The translations under genes and the position numbers were made by a program. From assembly GCF_030253575.1 (NCBI RefSeq), contig NC_080562.1:25199352-25263351 (forward strand): a DNA stretch of 64,000 bases, written 5' to 3'. The notes under the pieces were generated by a model, which was not told the DNA's origin, searched no databases, and saw only the letters and a list, made by a program, of their open reading frames with translations. Source of the DNA: Rhododendron vialii. Lineage: Eukaryota; Streptophyta; Magnoliopsida; Ericales; Ericaceae. Shown here piece after piece: positions 42,377 to 55,400 of the stretch (position 1 is its first letter; each line of letters opens with the position of its first letter).

Positions 42377-45300
42377 AAAAAAAACAAATGCCACTTTTAG
42401 TTGACTTAATTACTCAGTATCTAGTATTTCCATGTTTGATTTTGGGATGTACTTGCTTTTAGGTGGTGTCTTTATCTATTTGGTGGGATTTTGTGCTTCT
42501 TAATTGAGTATGATGTTATAGTACTATTTGAAGATGGATACCAACTTTATGTTTCAATTATCAGTTATAAAATAATATTAGGGGTTTGGGTTGTGCTAAG
42601 TAATTTAAACAGACTGCATTAGAAATAAAGGTAACTACAAGGACATAAACACAAGCTTCATGGACAAAAGTAAAGTAATGTTTTAAAGGGCCATTGCAAA
42701 ACTTTAGGGTCGGGGCTGGAATCCTCTGTCCCTTGTTTCATGCAATCACAACCGCACGATCTGATTTCATCAAATTTTAAAAGGGATGTTGTTGCTCTGG
42801 ATGCCAGTATGTTTACTGAGACCATTGAATGAACAATGAACAATGAACAAGGGATGTCCTTTGCAATAATTACAGGTTTGACCAAAATGTGCTTGTCCTA
42901 GGACACAAATGGAGGATGAGAGATTCAACAATTTCACGACATAGAAACGCTTATGACACTCAGGGCAGTCAGCTCGGCCTGGGGATCCTTGGATCTGCCT
43001 TGAGCGGCCATGTATGAATGGGTCGGTGACATCATTTTACCATGCTACGTGAGGGCACGTTTCATAAAATATGATCTAGAATAATAACAAAGAAGAGTAC
43101 GATTTGGAAGATATAATAGGACTATAGGACATGCAGCCTCAACATCTCTGGGTCAATGTAATTTAGAAAAGAGAATAGCAGATTCCTCTGTGTCTCATAT
43201 GGGTTTTCTAATTATACTTTGTCAAAAACTTAAATGGCTAGCTGATCAAACGTAGATCAAATAATTTCCTGCACAATTCATGGCAATTGCTTCACCTGGT
43301 AGCACTACCTGGTTATGCTGGCAGCTACTTTGCCCCCATGGAGGATAGATTCGCGATTACTTTGAGGCAATGAAATGTAACAAATTCCTTGTCCACATTC
43401 ATCAACGGGGTCAATCAACAAGTCCAGGTAAGAAGGTGACATCAGCTTTACTGATGTATAGGGAGGACTAGGTTCTAGAAGTCAAAACAGTTAAACCAAA
43501 GCAACACTTCTGAGTCCATTTTAACTAGTGCACTCAGGCCTAACATAAAATGCAGCAGCAAATGATAGGAACTGCCTTGTATAGAGATTTGACTTCAACT
43601 TGCATTAATAATAGTAAGATACTGATTTCATTGCTAAGATTCTCAATGGGAGGAATAACTGATTGCAAGTGGTCATACCAACAATGTGGCATTCGAATTG
43701 GCAAAAGTGTGGGGTGAAACTCCCAGCCTCTCCATGCGGTTGCAAGTTTGAGCGAGACTTAACTGGGCTATGGCAACTAGCTGTCTGGGAAGGGACAGTG
43801 ATCACCTCCCAAAAGCACCTACCGGCTGCCTTTGTAGCATGTATACAGACACGAAACGGGATATGAAGTTTCTAAAAGACGGGGACACAGACTCGGCAGA
43901 CATAATTATATGTAGAAGCATGAAGAGTCAATATGTATCAACAAGCATTATTATACATCATATTATACTTTTAACCCAAATTATTTGAAATAATATGCAT
44001 TTACCCTCTTGTGTCTCCGCCGTGTCCCTCCCGTGTCCCCTGAAGAAACTTATTTAAAATTATTGGACACACCGCGTTGCGTGTCCCATAAGTTTTTTCC
44101 CGTATCCCCGACATGTCCCCATGTCCTCCGTGTGGGACACGGATGCAACAAGCTCTTGGGAGTGTTGGTGCTTCATAGCCAACCGCACATGCCAGAAAGA
44201 TTAGGAACTCTATGGTCACGGTCCGAGGGAGTCACTATGCTCGTCACTCCTTAACTTTTTCATTGAGGGGAAAAAAAGAATGCTAACGGTCATAGAAGAA
44301 CATGGATCCCATGTCCCAATTCATCCAAGTCCCGGATCTATATAGCTTTTCTGAATGCATACAAACATTAACGAAAAAATAAATACTGATGTGTCAATGT
44401 GTGTGTGTATCTGTTTATGCATGTAACACTACATCCCTATTTCGAGGATGCTTCATCTTCTTTTCTTTCTTTTTATAATCATTAGGATGCTTCATTCTTA
44501 TTTTTTTTTAGTAGAGGGCAAGAGGGTAATTCCATTTAACCACTCAGGATGCTTCATCCAAACAGGGAAGAAAACAGTGAAACACCACAGGATAGCCAGG
44601 CAAATGATGAAAAGGATCCAGAAAGAAATGAAAGGGTGTCAACTGCCAAGGTGTCAAGAAATTTCCATTCCTGCATAATTTTCGTACTGATTACTGTTAA
44701 CTTTTTCCTGCTCCAGCTCTTCCATTTTCACTGATTGACCACTTGTATAGTTGCAATTTTCTTGTCATAAAATGAAAACAAGTTATTGTCTGATACTCCA
44801 CCTTCTCCATCTCTTTTACACTGATTGAGCACTAATAGAAAATTGAAAACAACATAAAGATGACCATTAAGTTCTTGTTCGAAGGAAGAGCCATTATATA
44901 GACAAAGTAGGATACGTTCGTTATCTATTTAAAGGAGGTCATAACATAAACATGTCAATTTCATGCATTCAAGTTCCGATGAATAAGACAGAAAAATCTT
45001 CTAAAAGAATAGTTGGTTTTAGTGGTCCAAGTCTTTTGTTTGGACAACAGTTTCTTATTTTAAGCAACATATCATTTTAAGCAACAAGGAAGGTGACAAC
45101 TGTATGTAAGAAACCTATTTAAATGAAATCTATACCTAACCCCATTAGATTTCTAGTCTGTCATACGGCATGCATTCAAAACAAAGTAAAATCTATTTAC
45201 CCATGAAATAAATGCACACCAACCAAACCAAAGAAAAGAAAGGAAATGAGTACCTTAGAACATGAGTGACTGAAGTAAGTTCTCTTAGTTGTAAGCAACT

Positions 45301-46140
45301 AACGAAAGGATTGTTTTGGGGGATTGGGAAATGAACTGTTGATCAAAACTCCATCATCCTTCTGTTGTCCCCATTCATGCCAGTCCAAGAAGGTAACAAT
45401 TAAAAAAAGCTAACATTATAATTCAATTGCTTTTTAGAATTTCAATATATTTAGGTCGGCCTGAACAAGAAATTGAATTACAACGTCAGCTTTTTTAATC
45501 AAAAGGAAACAAATTTATAGAAACATTAGGTATTTAGGTCTGAAGTAGGTGTCTGCAGGACATGGTTTTTAATATCGTTGTTACGTATCATATCAGCTGA
45601 TATGTAACAGGACTTCAGACTTCCGCTACCGATATTTGCTTATGTATCGACATCGGCCGATAAATGGCCGTTACGTTTCCTGATAATGCGGTTTGAAGCC
45701 CTACTGCAGGACCACTTTTTTGTGATTTGCCAATTGCCAGAGAAACAAGGGCTACAATAAGCCTCAGGAGTACCCCTACACCAAACGTAATTTGACCAAC
45801 AATCAAACACTGTGCAGAAGATGTCTAGCATCCTTGCTACATCTTTAGTTGCAGTGTGTTTATGTACCATGAATAATGCAAGGCCTGACATCCATTACTC
45901 AAAAATAAAGATAGTAAACAGAGCACAGCTGTGGGGTTCCATGCTCCAATAAATCAGCTTATGCAAAGCTGTGGACAGGGAGAGCATTGGATCCTATTTC
46001 ATGCAAATAATGCTGTAACCATGGAAGGTAAAACCAAGGACAGACAACATTTTCCTGCAAAAACATAGGTTGCATTTGAATGTATAAATTTGCAACGCTG
46101 GGATTCAATGTTAAGATAAACGAAATTGGAAAATAAAAAT
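42377..46140. other. long intergenic stretch, no gene recognised
   Basis: No convincing exon was found. A zone at about 43870-44150 contains many GTGTCCC / GGGACAC motifs in both orientations, and 45565-45690 contains TATCAGCTGATA and ATCGGCCGATAAA palindromic motifs. Both resemble subterminal parts of hAT-type elements, but I could not find paired ends. Confidence 0.5.
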
Positions 46141-46143
46141 AGA

Positions 46144-46326
46144 AGGACCAGCTACTAGTGATACATTGGAAGACCCAAGTCAGAGGATTGACTAGAGGTT
46201 GAACACAGATTTTCATAAGGAAACTTCTGTGACTATATATGAGAGGACCAGCTACCAGTGTTATATTGAAAAACCCAAGTCAGCGGATTGACTAGTGGTT
46301 GAAGACAGATTTTCATGTGGAAGGAG
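46144..46326. repeat. tandem duplication, about 100-bp unit x2
   Basis: AGGACCAGCTAC at 46144 recurs at 46244, and the similarity (AAGTCAG, GGATTGACTAG, GGTTGAA, ACAGATTTTCAT) continues through both units with scattered substitutions. Older than the perfect 51-bp repeat at 24844. Confidence 0.85.
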
Positions 46327-46329
46327 GAT

Positions 46330-48029
46330 TTCAAATGACTTACTTTTTTTCTGCAATGACTTGAAATCCATTTATATAAAGCTGTTCATTACATACATAT
46401 TTATAGCTTTACATGGCTGGAACATGGGTCTAAATTACACTGTAGATACTTAATTTATTTATCTTCTAGCATGTTTCTTTTCATCTACATCAAGTGTAAA
46501 CATTTTCAATTGCACAGCATCTAAGTCTAATGCTTATGAATCCGCAAAACCACATACCACCGTGGGTTTATCATGTAAGATCAGAATGAGGGAAATTGTG
46601 CAGTAGATGTTTCAAGGTTTTCTAGCAAGTGAAAAGAGCAACATCACTAAATTGCTCTTCAAGATTTCAACTACCTTTGTGATGAATTACATTTTGATAA
46701 GGAAAAAAAATAGCTCCTCAATAATAATAGACTAGGACAATCCATTGTAGGGTGGAAATAAATCAACATGTATCATCGAGAAACAATACATTTTGCAGTT
46801 TAAATATGGTTAAAAAAAGTATGCGGTTATGTTGAACAGGTGGTAAGGTTAAAGGAAAAACTACCATAGAGATAGCGAACAAACTAAAAACATGAATAAT
46901 CACAGTACTTAAGTTTCCCCAACCAATGAAGCCTGATAAAATAGAGAGAAAAAATTAAACCAGTAGCCAAATAACATATGAGATAAAAAATGAGAGTTGA
47001 GGTAAAGAATTCAGAAGGTTCCAAACAGGCCCCAAGTTAAATGGAAAATAATTGACCTCGAGTTTCCAATTCCAAACTGAAAAAAACCAAATACGGGCTA
47101 AAGTTCTGGAACTGAACTTACACAAGAAATCATTTGAAAAAAAGAAGGGAAAACCAAAGAGTTCATCTTTTCCATCATATCCTCTAATTAACCAAGAATA
47201 ACAAAATCAACATAACAATCGTGTGCCGATGCATACATCATACGAGTATTTCCTTATTTTCGTAAAGCAAAAAAAAAAATATTGCGGTCATCCTCTTGTT
47301 TTATCCTTAGACTTCCAAGGATTAAAACTGCTAGGGCTCTTTTCTCGCTTCTTCAAGTACCACAATAGTCTTGATCTATGTTTTTCTTATCTAACATTCT
47401 ATCTTAGCTAATTAGCATGTTTATCAACAAAAAGGAAAGTTCAAGATGTTTATGGACAAATGTAAAATTGCCGCTCCTTTCTATCAGGCATTTGCTACTG
47501 TGTCCAATCTAGTTTCAAGACATGCATTTCAATCCAAAGTCTAAAAGCAATCTCGAATTCGATGGTGTAAACCGTGTAATCAATCATATGTGCATCGTTA
47601 AACTCTTGCATCATAATCTGGTTTCTTAACCAGATTAGGAAAGGTAGTATAGTGCCACCTAGATATTGTGGTGGGAATGGTTAGAAAAAGTATGTGATTC
47701 TAGGGTTATGAAGGCAAGAATGAACGGTCTAGGATTTCTAGACTTTAACTTTTTTATCATCCTCTAGACTAACTTGTAAAAGACAATATTGAACTCATCG
47801 ACAGTCATGTAGAATTCGACCATCACTACGACAAACAAATAATGTAACAAAGAAGTAGCATACGGTTTTCATTTCACCAAAATGAACAAATACCGTTTAA
47901 GTTCCCGAAAAGAAAATGAGCACAAATTATATAGAGAGTATGTTAATATTGCCCATACACATGTTATAAACTCACAGAACTCCTGCTCGAGTTACGGTAC
48001 TGCCCTAGATTCATAGACATAACATTTAA
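46330..48029. other. intergenic DNA, no gene recognised
   Basis: AT-rich DNA without a supported gene. Confidence 0.5.
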
Positions 48030-48318
48030 GGCCAGTTTATTTGACCGGATATGAGAGTGGAATCGGACTATTTACCCAAGAGGGCTAAACATCCAGTGTT
48101 TGGTTACAATTCTTACAGTTCAACCCCAACATGTCGCATTCACAATCCAACAAAGTGTGGGATAGACAATACCATGGGCGTGTAGTATTACTCATAATCA
48201 CATCACTGTCAGTCTGATAGCATTACATATCACATGAGGTTATATCTATCCACTGCAAGTACCATCAAATAAACGGGCCCTTTTTTTTTTTTTTTTTGGA
48301 TCCGAAATAAACGGGCCC
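48030..48318. mobile_element. Tourist-like MITE
   Basis: Starts GGCCAGTTTATTTGAC and ends AAATAAACGGGCCC followed by TTA; TTA also precedes the left end. Near the right end the AAATAAACGGGCCC motif appears twice, separated by a T run (about 48282-48298), suggesting a small end duplication. Confidence 0.6.
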
Positions 48319-48714
48319 TTAGGGCAATTTAGTTACATTTAGCACTCGTTGTAGCATTTCAAGCTCGCATAGCAGGTGTCAAAAGTCTTTAATCTATGAC
48401 TCTTGGCTGTTCAAGCCCAAGTCCCTAAAAAAACAGGAAAACAGCAGAGGGGATGCATATAAATCGAAAACAAACTTAAAAAGTAAAGGGTGACTTCTTG
48501 TGCAGGCCTAGGCTTAGCTATTTGGATTTGTCACCTTGCGCAGGCCTGGGCTCAGCTATTGGATCAAGTCCCAACTACCTAGGCACCAACTGCTGCAGGA
48601 AGGAAATTATACCCATTCTGCTCCCAAAGCCCATCACTATCTGTAATTAATCAATAAACCTAATCATTTTTACCACAGATGTAGAATTTGTTGTCCTTTA
48701 AATGTTTTCAAATC

Positions 48715-49690
48715 AAGATACGTATCGTGTATCGTTTTTTCACTTGTATAGTTCGTATTGAGATACGTATCGTGTATCTTGAGATACGTTTGCTGGAAGA
48801 GTAGGAGTTTCTATTGTGTTGGACAATATTTTTAGGAGAGAGAGGATACTAAAGACAAGTGGGGAAGGAGAATATTTGTATTGCGCTTGAACTCAAACTT
48901 TTTTTGGCTCGGTACAAAATGGTTAGAACCCATCCCTATTTGTACTACTCCATGGAAGACTCTAATACAAAAATATTTTCATACAAGATAAATTTGAGGT
49001 AATTTTAGAATTACACATGAGACTAATTCTCACAAAAAAACTCTAGATATTTCACAAGGATGTTCTAGAGCTTCTAGAGCTAGATATTTTAGAGTTTCTA
49101 AAAACTAGATATTTATATCTTTTTTGATAATATCTATCATATTTGGGTGTCAATTGGAGCTTTGTCAAAACGCTAAATTTATTTTATGTTTCAACAACGT
49201 CAATCATAATTAAAATATAATTAAGAAGTAGATACACCAAATAACACCAACAAACTATGCTTACATTCAAAAACAATTTAAGATGCAAAATTTCAAGTCA
49301 CTCAAGTGGGCCTATTACATTAAAGCTTTATGTTCGCTTTGTTAGGAAAAGAAAAGAACAACAAAATACAGTCAAAGTATGGTTCTTTCTTTTATACAAG
49401 ACTACATTGAGGTTGAATTTCTATCAAAGGGTTTAAAAGATGCCATAATTAGATCAAACGGCTTAGATTAATGCATTTGGGGTTCCGCTTCTTGAAATAA
49501 GGTCCGACTTTTTTTGAATAGTAATCGTAGGATACACACAGAATTAGGATACGCGTATAAATCGTAGGATACGCGGTCATATCGTAGGATTTTTATACAA
49601 AAAGGATACATGATGGGATACATATCGTTCCCCCCGAAGGAGATGATACAAATCGTAAGATATGTATCGTGTATCGTAAGTTTTTAACAA
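48715..49690. mobile_element. possible transposon with GATACGTATCGTGTATC-type end repeats
   Basis: Both ends of this stretch carry clusters of GTATCGTGTATCG and GGATACGCG motifs (48718-48790 and 49525-49685) around an AT-rich centre. The pattern resembles the hAT MITE at 61480-61974, but terminal repeats and target duplication are not clear. Confidence 0.4.
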
Positions 49691-50600
49691 CTATGCCTGT
49701 AACCAACGGTTTTAGTCAATATATACAATGCATTACGTCAAGAACACATAAACTAGTTCAGTCAATGCTTAACAATACACCAGAGGATATCAAACATAGC
49801 ATCAAGTATCCAAAGTCACCTATAATCATCTCATATTGCTGTAAAAATTGATTGTCACTATCCAAGAACGAATATGGAAATCAAAACATGTTTATTAGCT
49901 CTCCCCAATCTCGAGCTAAGTAGCACAGCAACACAGACATGACATAGACACATTTACATGTTTACTTACAAAAATGAAGGGCACGACAAGCCCTGTGACA
50001 AGTTAACAATTTTGATACATTAACTTATTATATGACGTGTATGGTCAATGGTGTATCTGTTTTCCTAAAATATGCAACACAAAGCAAGGATTGAAATCCA
50101 TCCATTTAGTATTACATAGATATCAACATACAATTCAACACACAATAGCATTCTAAAGCATGCAATGCAATTGTGTGTCTTCCTTTACACTTTTCAAATC
50201 ATATCTTGAGCACATACGTTGCACTAAAAGAATACAAAACGTTGTTATTGAGAAGATATTTCATCACATAAAATGATTCAGATTTCAGAAGGTTCAAGAA
50301 GTGTCACTGAAGTGTCCCATACCCCTAATACGAATCTAACTGTCTAATTAGGACACTTGAAAAAGTGTCGAACATGCTTTTGGAAGTGTTCGATGAGTGC
50401 AGGTATTCGACACCAGTGTCCAAAAACACCACTCATCTGTAGAAGTTTTCGTGCTGCTTACCTCTTAATGTCAGTTTTTTTTCGAAATTCTTCCCTCTCG
50501 TATTTTCTTAACGACGTGCTTATTTTTCCATCCCCATGCATATTAATGTACAGGGCACAACATTTTGAAGTCCATTCTAGAGTCATTTGTTACACAACGG
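49691..50600. other. intergenic DNA, no gene recognised
   Basis: AT-rich DNA. GTGTCC / GGACAC motifs between 50295 and 50425 look like another short transposon remnant without clear ends. Confidence 0.45.
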
Positions 50601-50610
50601 TACGTAATCC

Positions 50611-50820
50611 CAGTTTCTAAAATGACACGCTTTCTTCGTGTATGTACCCGTGCTTCTTACCTCTTGAGCCATCGATTTTGTTTCAACATTCATGCTACTC
50701 ATCTTTTCTTTTCTAAAACCAGTTTCTAAAATGACACGCTTTCTTCATGTATGTACCCTTGCTTCTTACCTCCTGAGCCATCGATTTTGTTTCAACATTC
50801 ATGCTACTCATCTTTTCTCG
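50611..50820. repeat. tandem duplication, 109-bp unit x2
   Basis: CAGTTTCTAAAATGACACGC starts at 50611 and again at 50720. The two units differ at only a few positions (for example CGTG/CATG and CCCGTG/CCCTTG), so the duplication is fairly recent. Confidence 0.9.
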
Positions 50821-50960
50821 ATACACTTAATTTTTCATCCTCTTGCATACCAACATAAATGGCACAAGATTTCTAAAGTACATAGCAACAAGACATAATT
50901 GACCCAATGTATAGTGGTCATTTTCTATAAAGGTGTTCAGCATAAAAGCTTTCAATCTAA

Positions 50961-51368
50961 TACTCCCTGCATCCCAAAACTTTGGACCCTTTTCAGGAAT
51001 CATAATTACTCTCTAAAATTAATGGTTTGACATTGCAATGGTGAATTACTGAATTAGCAACAAGAACAAAAAGTTCAGCGATTGTAAAGTTGTGTAGGAC
51101 ACTTTTGGCACTAAATGGTGTGCAAGTTGGAATTGAGTGTTTTGGCTCCAAATTTAAAGTAATTTAACTGCCCGCCATAGTTACTCTCCCAACGACGGTT
51201 CTGACACTAATGCAATTTTTTTCCTTTTTTGATTGTATAATGAGTAAGGGGAGGAAGGGCAAAAATGGAAATTTCTCAATTTTCCCTCTTTGACTATAGT
51301 CAAATCGGACAATTATTTTGGACCCCAAAACTTAAAACATGAACCACAATTTTGGGACGGCATGAGTA
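50961..51368. mobile_element. Stowaway-like MITE, about 408 bp
   Basis: Starts TACTCCCTGCATCCCAAAAC and ends TTTTGGGACGGCATGAGTA, inverted Stowaway ends with TA target site. Subterminal TTTGGACCC / GACCCCAAAAC motifs add to the symmetry. Confidence 0.75.
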
Positions 51369-52260
51369 ATGATTTCGTAAACGGAATTCCACATGGCCTT
51401 TTCTTAAACTGTGTTAGCATGTTCAAAAACATGTTAAACTTGAGTTATCAAAAACATTTCCAAATCCAGATGTGTGAGTAACTTATAAAATGAAACAAAT
51501 AACAAGGTACGTTCCCAAAAGAGTGCAAGATATCCATTTCACTACTCTCTACTCCTAAGCACTTTCAAACTGACATAATCAACAAGCTCTTTCTACCTTT
51601 CATTAGTAGATTCGCAAGGACATCAACTCCTGGGCAATCAGGTCAAAAACCTGAAAGTTGGCCTATAAAACTGGTCACTCGGTCAATTTGCAATTGAAAA
51701 TAAGTAAAACTTCAAAGCTGGTAACACAAGACATAGTCACTCAAAGTGATCAATCAGCTTAAGTAGTATAGAAACCAGGAGTTATATTGCATTGGTTAGT
51801 ATACGTCGCAGAGATCAAACTCATATGGGAACAAATACAAAAGAAGATATAGGAATAAGGATTTCTACAAAGAGTAACCACGGTGTCTTCCTTAGGAGGT
51901 GAATTGAACAAGGGAATGGATTTCATACACAAAAAAGTAATCTTCATGATGCTATGCTACTAAAACTCAAGATATGTGACGCAGATCATCTCTGCAAATA
52001 ATGTGCACACTTTCTCCTTTCTCTAACTCGTTTGGTAAATATGCCATGTCATTTTCCTTTTGCAGTACTCACAAGAGTTCACACAGTTTATAAAAATTAA
52101 CTTTTGCAACTAGTATTCCCTCTAATTTCCCAATTGAGTTGCTTTAGAGCACTCTAGTTATACAATGATCTAAGTTACTGTCCATATTTCAAACTCACCT
52201 TGACCAACATGCTGTCACAGATGCAGTTTAAAAGCAACAAGGAACAAAGAATCTTACACA
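51369..52260. other. 3' flank of the hydrolase gene
   Basis: AT-rich DNA, probably including the hydrolase 3' untranslated region near 52000-52260. No other gene is supported. Confidence 0.5.
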
Positions 52261-53319
52261 TTAGAGTCTTGATAACCTCATGTGTGATTCAAACCAGTCA
52301 AATATTTGCTGAGACTGCAAGCTAGTCATTTCATGATTAGCAAATGCAAGATTCAGTTCCTCCTCAATGTGATGGACTAAATCCAAATCTGGCAGAACAA
52401 TTTTACTCTCCCTGAGAGCTGCTTTCAAGGGTAAAGCACGCCCATCAGCTCTCATAAAACCATTCTTGTCAATAAAGCCCTTGTCCCGGAACAGATCAAA
52501 CAACTCCATTGAAGTGGTCTCATCAAGAGCTGGAATCCTATCAGATAAGAAATTTGGCGACAAGGGAAACTCCATGCACTTAATTTCTGCAGCGTCAATG
52601 CCTTCATCCTTCAAAATCCTGAGAAAATAATCAATCCTCCGCTTCCTAGCTTCATCTTTGGGCATGTGCACAAATATAGTAGGTGGGTAGTCCTTCATGA
52701 TATCTATTTGATCAAATACACCTTCTGCAATCATTACTGCAATGCTACTAAACTTCACATCAGTCGCAAGCATAGAAACGAAGTACCCACCAGAAGAAGC
52801 CCCTAGAGCCACAAGAGGAAGCTTTTCAAGCTTGTGTTTCTCAACCCACCACATGATAATTCCTTTGACGATCATTCTTTCCTCCTTAAGTGACCAGCAC
52901 CTCCCTGCACTTGAAATGGTAAGAACAGCAAACTTGCGAGCGAGGGCGTGAAGGACAATTAGCCTTTCCTCAGGCAAGCCAACACAGTTCGGACACTTAG
53001 GAGACATGTCCCAAAAATTAACAGCTCGGCCATTACAACCATGAGCTAAAAAGAGAACTGCCTTTGGCGAATCAGGTACTTGCCATATGATATCTGTTCC
53101 ATTCCTGAATTCGATAGTCTGGTTAAATTGAGCAAAAGAGTCAAAACTATTCCACTTCTGCTTTATTACGCCAGTCGAAGAACCGGGTTTCTCCCCATCG
53201 TGTCGAAGCAACATTATCAAAGCTAAGAGTACTAGAGTCAGACATGTAAACAAAACCGGCACCCGGCGTCCCTCAATGCCACTCCATGACCTTGATGATT
53301 TGTTTCCACGCTTAAACAT
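52261..53319 (-). CDS. membrane-anchored alpha/beta-hydrolase fold protein
   Basis: One coding exon of 352 residues starting at 53319. Residues about 22-40 form a single membrane segment (VLFTCLTLVLLALIMLL) after a basic N-terminus, suggesting a type II anchor with the catalytic part in the lumen or outside. The hydrolase fold is shown by the oxyanion-type AHGCNGRAVNFWD and the nucleophile elbow GASSGG (G-x-S-x-G). There are N-glycosylation sites (NQT, NGT). Plants have a small conserved, mostly uncharacterised family of this type; the substrate is unknown. A longer in-frame reading to 53439 crosses a splice acceptor (CCCCAG, two bases before the ATG) and is rejected. The gene lies next to a 10-kb Harbinger transposon at its 5' side. 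Confidence 0.88.
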   Translation of the reverse strand: MFKRGNKSSRSWSGIEGRRVPVLFTCLTLVLLALIMLLRHDGEKPGSSTGVIKQKWNSFDSFAQFNQTIEFRNGTDIIWQVPDSPKAVLFLAHGCNGRAVNFWDMSPKCPNCVGLPEERLIVLHALARKFAVLTISSAGRCWSLKEERMIVKGIIMWWVEKHKLEKLPLVALGASSGGYFVSMLATDVKFSSIAVMIAEGVFDQIDIMKDYPPTIFVHMPKDEARKRRIDYFLRILKDEGIDAAEIKCMEFPLSPNFLSDRIPALDETTSMELFDLFRDKGFIDKNGFMRADGRALPLKAALRESKIVLPDLDLVHHIEEELNLAFANHEMTSLQSQQIFDWFESHMRLSRL

Positions 53320-53321
53320 TG

Positions 53322-54063
53322 CTGGGGAAAAAAAAAAGAAGAGGAAATTACTATAACGGGTCATGCTAAGCAGCGGGTAAGGTTCACATAATGGCAAAAA
53401 AATTGAAATTTTGACATGCTTTCTCATAGTTATGTACATTGATTACCCATTGTAACATACTTTGTACACTTTAACCACTCCAAATGGGATGTGGTTAGCG
53501 TTTCCCTACTATAATTTTTCTCAAATCCCTTACCTGAAAAAATTATGAAACAAAAAATCATATGAAATGCAGTTCTTAATTTCATCATGGAGGTCAAACT
53601 GTATATGGTGCAGGGCTACAGTGCAATTGGATGGTGAGACTAAGTGTGATCTCGACATTTTAGTGAGATTTGATGAGAAAGGCAAAGGAACCAATCAAAA
53701 AATATCATTTTCGTACATTTCTCACCATTTCTGTCCAAATCATGCAATCCAAATGAGTGATTTGGTGAGAAACTCGAACCGTTTCTTTTCTTACCAAATC
53801 ATTCAATCCAAAGGGGCCGTAAGTCAATCAAATAACGCACCTCATGAATTCGAAAGCATTTGGAATCAATTGAACTAATCCCCCATTTCAGTAATAAATC
53901 AAGTTAAATGATCAAAGGAAAGAGTCAAAATCATCACCCTTTCTCAACTGTGGGAAAATGCATAAACATGGAAATCAGAGTGCGCGCTGATATGAAAATT
54001 ATAGTAGTTTCTCTGTGCGTACATATGTTTCAGATTCCAAAGAAAGCGAATAAAGGAGATACC
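53322..54063 (-). other. intron in the 5'UTR of the hydrolase gene
   Basis: Proposed donor CAG|GTATCT at about 54063-54060 and acceptor TTTCCCCAG just before the start codon at 53319, about 740 bp. The intron is AT-rich. This leaves a short untranslated first exon of roughly 54064-54150. Leader introns are common in plant genes; the model rests on splice-site quality only. Confidence 0.55.
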
Positions 54064-54799
54064 TGATAGCTTTGATGGGGAAGAGAATTCGAAAACCCTA
54101 TACCCAGATCAGATTCTACACCGGGTTTCTCCTTTGTTTCTTTCCCAAGATTTAAGGGCCCGATTGGATGCGGTATGAGTTTTGGGTATATTATTTATGA
54201 AGGGGATAAAATAGTAAGGGGTATTAGTTAAGAAGGGAGGACCCACATTGATGTGACATTTATAGAGGGTGTATTAAAAAGTAGATGGTTTGGATGATGT
54301 ATTAGAGAATGAGGATAAATTAATACTTGGTTTGGATGAAGGATAAATTTGGTGTATAAGGAAAGGTGTATGATGTCAAAAGCTGTCAAATGACTCATTT
54401 GCCCTTATGCAGTGTATAATTTGATTATTTATTACGTTAAACATATAATTATGAAATCCAACTTTTAATTTAATTTTTTCACAAATAATCAATAATAAAT
54501 TAGTTAAGTAATATAATAATATTTAAAAAATTATTTTTTAAACATATAATTCGTTTTTTGAATTAGTTAAATACCACCCACATGTTTCCATTTTTATAAT
54601 AATATGAAAAATTCGTTTTTAAAATGGGTTATTATATTTTGTTTTATTTCATTAATATTGGTTAATTTCATTATAAATAGCACTCATTATTCTTATCTCA
54701 TCCCACATGTTTCCATTTAAATATCTAGTTTTACATTTTTGTTTTTTTGCATCATTTGAATGGCACACCGGGCTTGGAGCGAGTAGGAGGAGGAGGAGA

Positions 54800-55400
54800 T
54801 GTTGCAATTCTATACACACTCTTGTTTAGCAAAGATTTTTCATATTGTTCATGTATTTTTTTTGTAGCTGAATCCACAAGTTAGACACATGAGGGACACG
54901 CAATTTACCAATAAAAATCGTTTGTCTAAAAAAAGAGTTATAGTAATGATCCAATGAAGAAATTCAAAATTAACAACTCGATTCCATTCAAGAAATAAAC
55001 AACTCTTGTCGAATCACAAAATTTTGCTCAACATAAGACAATCTTCATTTCGAAATTCTCAAACTTATACTTACACCTTCATTCTGAATCGAATAAAATG
55101 TGCCAACAAAATACAACATATGAAACCTAAGAAAAAATTACAATGCTTCATCCTCTTCTTGGTCTTCCATTGCTTCTTTTTCCTGTAGGACTCGGTGGCG
55201 TGCTTGGATACGTGTCAAACAGTTGTTAACATTTGGCTCAGATAATTTGTAAGTTCAAAACTACTTTTTGAAGGACTAGTAGGCTGCAACATTAGTGCCC
55301 AATTTGACCTTTTAATGTTGCCCCGCCTAAGTTCTCAACACGTCTTTGAAAAATTTATCATCATAGCCAAAAATATCTGGATAAGTGCCCGATTGATACA
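54800..55400. other. Harbinger internal DNA, no gene recognised
   Basis: AT-rich sequence between the left subterminal region and the C/A-rich repeat zone; no coding support. Confidence 0.5.

Noticed and set aside
43870..44150. GTGTCCC-rich zone as a complete transposon
   Set aside because: Motifs are suggestive of hAT subterminal repeats but no paired ends or target duplication could be found.
45640..46216. Two minus-strand open frames of 80-85 residues
   Set aside because: No known motif, no paired splice sites, and part overlaps palindromic repeat-like DNA.
53320..53439. Longer start of the hydrolase frame
   Set aside because: The extra residues are low in conservation and the stretch contains a strong acceptor (T run then CCCCAG) just before the ATG at 53319, so it is read as intron.
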